A stretch of 7,629 nucleotides of DNA, taken from contig WFQA01000256.1 of the NCBI GenBank assembly GCA_015487255.1, forward strand, positions 1 through 7,629. The letters are read 5' to 3'. The notes under the pieces are model-generated. The model did no database searches, was not told the origin of the DNA, and saw only the letters and a program-made list of their open reading frames with translations. The first letter of the stretch is position 1; every line of letters begins with the position of its first letter. This DNA is from Paracoccaceae bacterium. Lineage in GTDB: Bacteria; Pseudomonadota; Alphaproteobacteria; Rhodobacterales; Rhodobacteraceae. The position numbers and the translations under genes were made by a program. Shown piece after piece: positions 1 through 4,779 of the stretch.

Positions 1-1
1 C

Positions 2-346
2 GGCAACGGCAATGACATCCTGGTCGGCGGCGCGGGCAAGGATGCGCTGATCGGCGGTGCGGGGGCGGATACATTTGTATTTCTTGCGGCCAGCGACAGC
101 GCGGCCGGCGCGGCAGACCGGATCAGGGATTTCGAGCAGGGGGTTGACCTGGTTGATCTTTCCTCTTTTGGCGGGCTGAGCTTTATCGGCAATGGTGGTT
201 TTTCCGGCACCGGCGGGGAGGTGCGGGCGGTTGAGAAAAACGGAAACACCATTTTGCGTGTTGATGTCGATGGCGACGGGGCGGCGGATATGAAGATATT
301 CGTCAAGGGGCTGGTGGGCTTCACGGCGGATGATTTCATTTTCTAG
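2..346 (+). CDS. C-terminal end of an RTX / serralysin-type calcium-binding secreted protein (5' partial)
   Basis: The frame is open from the left edge and ends at TAG 344-346, giving 114 visible residues. It begins with three glycine- and aspartate-rich nonapeptides (GNGNDILVG, GAGKDALIG, GAGADTFVF), the last one degenerate, as at the end of a parallel beta-roll that folds on Ca2+ outside the cell. Next comes DRIRDFEQGVDLVDLSSF, typical of the Peptidase_M10 serralysin C-terminal domain, then a DVDGDGAADMKIF segment and the hydrophobic end DDFIF. Known family biology: such C-termini are uncleaved signals for type I (ABC transporter/MFP/TolC) secretion. The catalytic or adhesive N-terminal part lies outside the window, so the passenger may be a metalloprotease, nuclease, lipase, adhesin or other type; this end alone cannot tell. 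No transporter genes are visible here. The gene converges on the minus-strand HAD gene, with 31 bp between the stops. Confidence 0.88.
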   Translation, partial: GNGNDILVGGAGKDALIGGAGADTFVFLAASDSAAGAADRIRDFEQGVDLVDLSSFGGLSFIGNGGFSGTGGEVRAVEKNGNTILRVDVDGDGAADMKIFVKGLVGFTADDFIF

Positions 347-349
347 CAG

Positions 350-375
350 GCAACCCCGCGGCCGGTGCTGGTTGC
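350..375. terminator. Weak inverted repeat between convergent genes, possible shared terminator
   Basis: GCAACC (350-355) pairs with GGTTGC (370-375) around a GC-rich 14-nt loop that contains CCGCGG. It sits exactly in the 31-bp gap between two convergent stop codons, where a two-way terminator would be expected. There is no T-run on either side, so it is a weak candidate by intrinsic-terminator rules. Confidence 0.25.
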
Positions 376-377
376 GT

Positions 378-1070
378 CTATGGCCCTTGCTGGAGCCAAT
401 TGGCAATTTCGCCAATATCTTCCAGCACCACATCTGCGACCAAAGCCAGCTCGGCCCGGCTGGTGGTGCCGGTCAGCACCCCGACCGTCAGCATGCCCGC
501 ATCCCGCCCCGAGATCATATCATGCAGGCTGTCGCCAATCATGGCTACTTCGGCGGCGGCCAGCCCTTGTGTATTGCAAAATGCCTGTTGCATGCCGGTG
601 GCCGGCTTGCCGCCATAACCGCTGTCATAGCCAGCGATAAAATCAAAATATCCCAACACGTTGGCGGCCTCGAGCTGGGTTCTGGCCGGGTGCTCGTTAT
701 CATTCGTTGCCACCCCCAACACCAGTTTGCGGGCCTTGAACCCCGCCAGCAACGGGGCCAAATCCATCACGGGCACTTGCGGCACCTGCGCCGTTTCCCG
801 GATGGCAAAAGCCTCAAGCGCGGGGCGCTCCCAGCCGGGCAGATGTGGCAAAACGGCGTCCAGTATCTCCTCCAGCGTGTCATGCACAAAAACACTGCCG
901 GGGCGAAAAACCTGGGCCTCAAGCTCGAAACCCAGCGCATCCGCCAGTTGCAAACGCTGCCCCCTGTCCTGTGAAATATCGGTCAGAAACTCCGCCAGCC
1001 ACGGCCCCCATGAGCGCTGGAAATCAAACAGGGTTCCGTCTTTGTCAAACAGCAGCGCCTTGAGCTTCAT
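378..1070 (-). CDS. HAD-superfamily hydrolase, phosphoglycolate-phosphatase-like (subfamily IA)
   Basis: The 230-aa product has all four HAD motifs: I, DKDGT at 9-13 with nucleophile D9 and acid/base D11; II, T122 in GVATND; III, K155 in GGKPATG; IV, GDSLHD at 179-184 with D180 and D184 for Mg2+. The helical insert between motifs I and II (about 20-100) is the cap expected for subfamily IA. Family knowledge: these cytosolic Mg2+-dependent enzymes hydrolyse small phosphate monoesters, and the nearest characterised type is phosphoglycolate phosphatase (Gph), which salvages 2-phosphoglycolate. Substrate cannot be read from the sequence, so no gene symbol is given. The start ATG overlaps the stop of the upstream DUF3572 gene (ATGA, 1067-1070), so the two are probably translationally coupled in one operon. 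The length is normal for the family and the frame is intact. Confidence 0.88.
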   Translation of the reverse strand: MKLKALLFDKDGTLFDFQRSWGPWLAEFLTDISQDRGQRLQLADALGFELEAQVFRPGSVFVHDTLEEILDAVLPHLPGWERPALEAFAIRETAQVPQVPVMDLAPLLAGFKARKLVLGVATNDNEHPARTQLEAANVLGYFDFIAGYDSGYGGKPATGMQQAFCNTQGLAAAEVAMIGDSLHDMISGRDAGMLTVGVLTGTTSRAELALVADVVLEDIGEIANWLQQGP

Positions 1071-1342
1071 GTCCAGTTCGGCAAGCCGCCCCCGAGTGCG
1101 GCGCGCGCCTGCTGCACCGTTTCGGGCCTGGCCGCTGCGTGGTCACAAAACCCCAGAATCGTTTCGTCATCGCGCATGATGAAATCGAGCACAAAACCAA
1201 GGAATTCCGGCTCGGTAGCGCGCTTTCGCAAATCAACCGGCGCCGCGCCACTTGTATTCAAAAATTGCCCGAGAATTTCCGGCTCCATCGCCAGCCAGCT
1301 AAGTGCCTGAATTGCCAGTATTTCAGCTTGCTTTTTGTTCAT
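1067..1342 (-). CDS. DUF3572 family small protein
   Basis: The 91-aa product is acidic to neutral and helix-rich, with no signal peptide or membrane segment. The pattern AEILAIQALSWLA...PEILGQFLN, then DLRKRA...PEFLGFVLDFIM, then ETILGFCDHA matches the DUF3572 family, small proteins found mainly in Alphaproteobacteria and of unknown function. The start ATG (1342-1340) has a strong Shine-Dalgarno AGGAG (plus-strand CTCCT, 1351-1355) 8 nt upstream. The gene is divergent from pleD across about 100 bp and overlaps the HAD phosphatase by 4 nt. No catalytic motif is visible. Two cysteine or histidine residues near the C-terminus (FCDHA) are too few to argue for a metal site. Confidence 0.87.
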   Translation of the reverse strand: MNKKQAEILAIQALSWLAMEPEILGQFLNTSGAAPVDLRKRATEPEFLGFVLDFIMRDDETILGFCDHAAARPETVQQARAALGGGLPNWT

Positions 1343-1441
1343 TGATCCGACTCCTGCGGTAATTCTACGGTTATTGAAAGGTTTCGTTAAGGTTTTGGCG
1401 TGACAATGTGTGATGTTTATTGGGTTTTTTAGTGAGGTTTT
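1343..1441. promoter_or_regulatory. Divergent intergenic region between DUF3572 and pleD
   Basis: This 99-bp AT-rich gap must hold the promoters of two divergent units. On the plus strand TTGAAA (1374-1379) resembles a -35 box and GACAAT (1402-1407) a -10 box, but their 22-bp spacing is too long for a confident sigma-70 call. A single TTAA (1387-1390) is half of a CtrA-type site, but the second half at the expected spacing is missing. On the minus strand TTGTCA (1408-1403) could be a -35 element, without a good -10 partner. For pleD, TGAGG ends 4 nt before the ATG and serves as a short-spaced ribosome binding site. Confidence 0.5.
1351..1355 (-). promoter_or_regulatory. Shine-Dalgarno of the DUF3572 gene
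   Basis: AGGAG on the minus strand lies 8 nt before the ATG at 1342. It is the best ribosome binding site in the window and fixes the start of the DUF3572 gene. Confidence 0.7.
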
Positions 1442-2824
1442 ATGCCAGGGCGTATTTTGGTTGTAGATGATGTAGCCACAAACCGGCTCATTCTTAAAGC
1501 GAAATTAGCAGCCGCGTATTATGACGTGCTGGAGGCGGATTGCGGCCAGTCCGCTTTTGACCGGGCGCGCAAAGAGCAGCCGGATGTGATTTTGCTTGAT
1601 ATCATGATGCCGGATATGGACGGCTACACCGTTTGTGAAATGCTGAAAGCCTGTCCGGAGACCTCGCATATACCGGTGGTGATGGTCACCGCTTCGGGTG
1701 CGCCCAAGGAGCGGATCAAGGGGCTTTCTGTCGGGGCGGATGATTATCTGGTCAAGCCGATCAACGATATGGCGCTGTTTGCCCGGGTGCGCAACTTGCT
1801 GCGGGTCAAAATGATGTTTGACGAGCTGAAATTGCGCGACAGCACCTCGCGCGAGCTGGGGTTGACCGATTTTCTCGAAACCATCGAGGAGGGGGCGGGC
1901 AAGAGTGAGACCGTCATGCTGGCCCCCGCCGCCGACAGCCAGGGGGATGTTTGGAAAGACGCGATTTCCAAGATGCCCAATGTGGATGTGATCGGCTCCT
2001 GCTCGGAGCGCGAGGCGCTGAACATGGCCCGCTTCGAGATGCCCGATGCGATAATCGTGCAGCAAAGTATTATGCAGGAAGGCGACAGTCTGCGGCTGAT
2101 TTCGGCTTTGCGCGCCCGCCCTGAAACCCGGCAGGCGGTGATAATTTATGTGGTTGCCGATGGCGCGATCGAGACCGCCGCCAAGGCGCTGGATCTTGGG
2201 GCGAGTGATTATCTGATGGAGCCGTTCGAGCCTGAAGAGATGATCATCCGCCTGCGCACCCAGTTGCGGCGCAAGCGCTATTCGGACCAGTTGCGCTCCA
2301 ATGTGCGGGATGGTTTGAAAATGGCGGTGATTGACCCGCTTACCGGATTGTACAACCGCCGCTATGCCACCCAGCATATGCAAAAAATCGTTGAGCGAGC
2401 GCAGGAATCCGGCAAGGATTTTGCGGTGATGATGATGGATCTCGACAAGTTCAAGCGCATCAACGATACAGAAGGCCACGATGCCGGAGACATGGTGCTG
2501 AAGGAGTTTTCCCGCCGCATTCAGGAAAATGTTCGCGGGGTTGATCTGGTGGCGCGTATGGGGGGTGAGGAATTTCTGGTGGTGATGCCCGATGCCGGTG
2601 CGATGACTGCCAAACATGTGTCCGAGCGTTTGCGCCGGGCGGTTGAATGCAACCCGTTTGTCACCGCTGATGGGGTGGAATTGAACATAACCGTGAGTAT
2701 TGGTGTGTCAATTGGCACCGAAAAGGATGATGATCCGGGTAAGCTGGTCAAATGTGCTGATCTGGCGCTGTATGAGGCCAAGGCAAATGGCCGGAACCTG
2801 GTTTCGTTTCACGAAGCGGCATGA
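1442..2824 (+). CDS. pleD: PleD-type response regulator diguanylate cyclase (REC-REC-GGDEF)
   Basis: The 460-aa product has the Caulobacter PleD architecture and almost the same length. The first receiver (about 3-120) has acidic pocket D9/D10, phospho-acceptor D53 (LLDIMMPDMDG) and K104 in LVKP. The second receiver (about 155-275) is degenerate, with VQQ where the phospho-aspartate should be, and acts as a dimerisation adaptor in the family. The GGDEF domain (about 290-460) has DPLTGLYNRR, metal/substrate residues D333 and N341, and the active site GGEEF at 374-378. RxxD at 365-368, five residues before GGEEF, is a complete inhibitory I-site. The enzyme makes c-di-GMP from two GTP; phosphorylation drives dimerisation and product binding shuts it off. 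In Caulobacter PleD acts at the cell pole in the swarmer-to-stalked switch. No divK lies next to it here, unlike in Caulobacter, and the kinase is not in view. Confidence 0.95.
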   Translation: MPGRILVVDDVATNRLILKAKLAAAYYDVLEADCGQSAFDRARKEQPDVILLDIMMPDMDGYTVCEMLKACPETSHIPVVMVTASGAPKERIKGLSVGADDYLVKPINDMALFARVRNLLRVKMMFDELKLRDSTSRELGLTDFLETIEEGAGKSETVMLAPAADSQGDVWKDAISKMPNVDVIGSCSEREALNMARFEMPDAIIVQQSIMQEGDSLRLISALRARPETRQAVIIYVVADGAIETAAKALDLGASDYLMEPFEPEEMIIRLRTQLRRKRYSDQLRSNVRDGLKMAVIDPLTGLYNRRYATQHMQKIVERAQESGKDFAVMMMDLDKFKRINDTEGHDAGDMVLKEFSRRIQENVRGVDLVARMGGEEFLVVMPDAGAMTAKHVSERLRRAVECNPFVTADGVELNITVSIGVSIGTEKDDDPGKLVKCADLALYEAKANGRNLVSFHEAA

Positions 2825-2870
2825 GGGGAAACGGATGGTGCCGGCAGGGTGCGCGCCGCTTGCGCCGGTG

Positions 2871-2953
2871 CGCCTTTGCCTCGGGGAGGGGCCGACCCGT
2901 TGTGATGTAGGAAAGATTGCGCTCCCCCCCCCGCTCGGCAAAGGCGGGTTTTT
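2871..2953 (+). terminator. Probable pleD terminator: long imperfect hairpin followed by a T-run
   Basis: CGCCTTTGCC (2871-2880) is perfectly complementary to GGCAAAGGCG (2937-2946). Inside it, CGGGG (2882-2886) and GGGG (2888-2891) can pair with the C-run and G at 2924-2933, leaving a loop of about 32 nt. The right arm is followed by GG and five T (2949-2953), as in a rho-independent terminator for plus-strand transcription. It begins 46 nt after the pleD stop. The long loop is unusual for a simple terminator, so it may instead be part of a larger palindromic repeat. Confidence 0.5.
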
Positions 2954-2970
2954 CAGGCAAGCTGAAAAAC
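2948..2970. repeat. Perfect 9-bp inverted repeat GTTTTTCAG / CTGAAAAAC
   Basis: GTTTTTCAG (2948-2956) and CTGAAAAAC (2962-2970) form a 9-bp stem around a 5-nt loop. Its left arm is the T-run of the preceding terminator-like hairpin, so the two structures share bases. Read on the minus strand, it is likewise a T-rich-armed hairpin. Function is unknown. Confidence 0.55.
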
Positions 2971-2988
2971 GATGGCCTCCGGCGGTGG

Positions 2989-3027
2989 CCGCGCTGCGCG
3001 CGGTGGGGGGTGGGATTACCCCCGCGC
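2989..3027. repeat. Mutually exclusive GC hairpins sharing one arm
   Basis: CCGCGC (2989-2994) can pair with GCGCGG (2998-3003) over a 3-nt loop. The same GCGCGG can instead pair with a second CCGCGC (3022-3027), extended by G-run/C-run pairing. CCGCGCTG occurs at both outer positions as a direct repeat. This A/B/A' layout resembles alternative RNA folds, but could equally be a by-product of the GC-rich palindromic block. Confidence 0.45.
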
Positions 3028-3063
3028 TGTAAAGCCATAAATCACGGGTTTTAGCGGTAACTA

Positions 3064-3092
3064 TTGCAAAATATCAATGGCTTGAAGATATT
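3064..3092 (+). promoter_or_regulatory. Possible promoter of the gpmI operon within an imperfect palindrome
   Basis: TTGCAA (3064-3069) and GATATT (3087-3092) are separated by 17 bp and partly match sigma-70 -35 and -10 boxes. The same stretch is an imperfect palindrome: TGCAAAATATC (3065-3075) against GATATTGCA (3087-3095), which could be an operator. Use of this promoter would give a leader of about 145 nt carrying the hairpin at 3109-3127. Another -10-like TAAAAT lies at 3161-3166 but has no good -35. Confidence 0.28.
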
Positions 3093-3108
3093 GCAGGCTT
3101 AGGGCTTG

Positions 3109-3127
3109 AACCCGGATGCTCCGGGTT
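3109..3127. repeat. Perfect 8-bp hairpin in the gpmI leader
   Basis: AACCCGGA (3109-3116) and TCCGGGTT (3120-3127) are perfectly complementary around a TGC loop. GGC (3103-3105) and GCC (3128-3130) can extend the stem past a TTG bulge. No T-run follows on either strand, so it is not a standard terminator. It may be a leader RNA structure or a protein-binding palindrome. Confidence 0.6.
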
Positions 3128-3210
3128 GCCAATGATGCACTCCTATTTGGGTTTGCGCCATAAAATAGACACACAGGTTGCCCCGGAACCGTTGTCGGCT
3201 TATGTATATC

Positions 3211-3240
3211 GGGAACCGCAATTTTAGACCGGGAAACGCA
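3211..3240 (+). repeat. Two near-identical 10-nt direct repeats, 20 bp apart, before gpmI
   Basis: GGGAACCGCA (3211-3220) and GGGAAACGCA (3231-3240) differ by one base and have a 20-bp period, about two helical turns. A weaker relative, CCGGAACCG, lies at 3183-3191. The second copy ends 3 nt before the gpmI ATG and supplies its purine-rich ribosome binding area. Confidence 0.45.
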
Positions 3241-3243
3241 GGA

Positions 3244-4779
3244 ATGACCACCGCAAACCTCACGCCCAAGCCCGTTGTTCTTTGTATTCTTGATGGTTGG
3301 GGCATGTCGGAAGATACCGCATTGAATGCGGTGGCCAAGGCCAATACTCCGGCTTTTGACCGGCTGATGGATAGCTGCCCCAATGCGCGCCTGAAAGCCA
3401 GCGGTGAGGATGTCGGCCTGCCTGCCGGGCAGATGGGCAATTCGGAGGTGGGCCATACCAATATTGGCGCGGGAAGGGTGGTATGGATGGACCTGCCCAA
3501 GATAAACAAAGCCATATCCGATGGCAGTTTTGCCCGCAATCCGGCGCTGATCCGGTTTGTCGAAAAGCTGCGGGTTAGTGGTGGGGTGGCGCATCTGGCC
3601 GGGCTGGCATCAAAGGGCGGGGTGCATGCCCATCTCGATCATATCGCCAAAGCGGCGCAGGTGATTGCCGCCGCCGGGGTGGAGGTGGTTATCCATGCTT
3701 TTCTGGATGGGCGTGATGTGCCGCCCAAATCGGCGCTTGGGCAGATCGCCGCGCTTGAAGCCGCCTTGCCGCCGCAGGCCCGTATTGCCACGGTGATTGG
3801 CCGCTTTTACGCGATGGACCGCGACAACCGCTGGGAGCGGGTGCAAAAGGCGTTTGAGCTGATGGTCAATGGTGAGGGTGTATCGGCAAAAACCGCCACG
3901 ACGGCGATTGAGGCGGCCTATGCTGCAGGTGAAAGTGATGAATTCGTCAGCCCGGCGGTGATTGGCGATTACACCGGCATGCAGGATGGTGACGGTTTGC
4001 TGTTTTTGAATTTTCGCGCGGACCGCGCCCGGCAGATATTGCGCGCCTTGGCTGAGCCGGGCTTCGATATGTGCAAAACCGGGCGGCGGCCGAAACTGGC
4101 GGCGGTGACCGGCATGGCCGAATACTCGACCCTGCATAATGAATTCATCGATGTGATGTTCCCCTCCGAGCCGATAAAAAACACCCTTGGGCATTGGGTG
4201 GCCAGCCATGGGCGCAGCCAGTTTCGCCTTGCCGAAACCGAAAAATACCCCCATGTCACCTTCTTTTTGAACGGCGGAGAGGAGGCGCCAGAGCAGGACG
4301 AGGCGCGCTATGTTGCCCCCAGCCCCAAGGTGAGAACCTATGATATGCAGCCTGAAATGTCGGCCGGCGAGGTGACGGAGCATTTTGTGGATGCAATAAA
4401 AGGCCAGAAATATGACCTGATCGTGGTGAATTATGCCAACCCCGATATGGTGGGCCATACCGGTGATCTCGGCGCGGCGATCAAGGCCTGCGAGGCGGTG
4501 GATGCCGGGCTGGCACAGGCGCTGGAGGCGCTGAAATCGGTGAATGGCGCGATGATCCTGACCGCTGATCACGGCAATTGCGAGGTGATGGTTGACCCCG
4601 ATACCGGGGCACCACACACGGCCCATACCACCAATCCGGTGCCGGTGCTGCTGGTGGGCAGGCAGGAGGGGGTGGGCTTGCGCGCCGGGCGGCTGGCAGA
4701 CCTTGCCCCGAGCCTGCTGGAGTTGATGGGCCTGCCCCAGCCAGAGGAAATGACCGGCGTGTCATTGTTAACCCATTGA
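3244..4779 (+). CDS. gpmI: 2,3-bisphosphoglycerate-independent phosphoglycerate mutase
   Basis: The 511-aa cytosolic enzyme interconverts 3- and 2-phosphoglycerate in glycolysis and gluconeogenesis using two Mn2+ ions and a phosphoserine intermediate. All family signatures are present: metal ligand D17 in LCILDGWG; catalytic S67 in MGNSEVGHTNIGAGR; substrate arginines R258 and R261 in FRADRAR; metal ligands D401 and H405 in NPDMVGHTG, D442 and H443 in TADHGN, and H461 in HTAH. The frame stays open upstream to a TTG at 3178, but those 22 extra residues (arginine-rich, starting PRNRCRL) are unlike the family. ATG 3244 gives the usual beginning MTTANLTPKPVVLCILDGWG and normal length. The ribosome binding site is weak: GGGAAA lies about 7 nt upstream, and an AGGA touches the ATG. 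The stop overlaps the TTG start of the envC-like gene. The gpmI-envC pairing is also known in Escherichia coli. Confidence 0.96.
   Translation: MTTANLTPKPVVLCILDGWGMSEDTALNAVAKANTPAFDRLMDSCPNARLKASGEDVGLPAGQMGNSEVGHTNIGAGRVVWMDLPKINKAISDGSFARNPALIRFVEKLRVSGGVAHLAGLASKGGVHAHLDHIAKAAQVIAAAGVEVVIHAFLDGRDVPPKSALGQIAALEAALPPQARIATVIGRFYAMDRDNRWERVQKAFELMVNGEGVSAKTATTAIEAAYAAGESDEFVSPAVIGDYTGMQDGDGLLFLNFRADRARQILRALAEPGFDMCKTGRRPKLAAVTGMAEYSTLHNEFIDVMFPSEPIKNTLGHWVASHGRSQFRLAETEKYPHVTFFLNGGEEAPEQDEARYVAPSPKVRTYDMQPEMSAGEVTEHFVDAIKGQKYDLIVVNYANPDMVGHTGDLGAAIKACEAVDAGLAQALEALKSVNGAMILTADHGNCEVMVDPDTGAPHTAHTTNPVPVLLVGRQEGVGLRAGRLADLAPSLLELMGLPQPEEMTGVSLLTH

Larger units (their letters stand above)
2825..3243. 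other. 419-bp gene-free region between pleD and gpmI
   Basis: No credible gene is seen in either strand; the open frames here have compositions unlike proteins. The left half (2825-3030) is very GC-rich, contains a run of nine C (2924-2932) and several inverted repeats, and includes a probable pleD terminator. The right half (3031-3243) is AT-richer and contains a possible promoter, a perfect 8-bp hairpin at 3109-3127 and short direct repeats just before gpmI. The sharp composition change near 3030 suggests two different elements: a palindromic intergenic block, then the gpmI operon promoter/leader. Confidence 0.75.

Noticed and set aside
1..75. Tandem DNA repeat or CRISPR-like array at the left edge
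   Set aside because: The periodic GGCGGNGCGGG pattern is explained by coding for RTX glycine/aspartate nonapeptides; there are no spacers.
1383..1402. CtrA-type binding site before pleD
   Set aside because: Only one TTAA half-site (1387-1390) is present; the second half is missing at the normal spacing.
1505..2617. 370-aa minus-strand open frame opposite pleD
   Set aside because: It is rich in His, Gln, Arg and Gly with no domain, and mirrors codon positions of the clearly real pleD gene; a shadow frame.
2748..3038. Small minus-strand and plus-strand open frames in the pleD-gpmI gap
   Set aside because: They run through inverted repeats and homopolymer tracts, have Arg/Pro/His-rich composition, no convincing ribosome binding site and no recognisable homology.
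3100..3130. tRNA-like T-loop box on the minus strand (GGTTCAAGCC, 3112-3103)
   Set aside because: The stem halves flanking TTCAAGC do not pair (CCGGG against CCTAA), and no acceptor or anticodon arms can be built around it. The match comes from the AACCCGGA hairpin arm.
3178..3243. Upstream in-frame extension of gpmI to TTG 3178 or ATG 3202
   Set aside because: The added residues do not resemble GpmI N-termini, and the ATG at 3244 gives the normal beginning and length. The extension is probably untranslated leader.
3610..4626. 338-aa minus-strand open frame opposite gpmI
   Set aside because: It covers catalytic regions of gpmI, has a His/Arg/Gly-rich random composition and no recognisable fold; a shadow frame.
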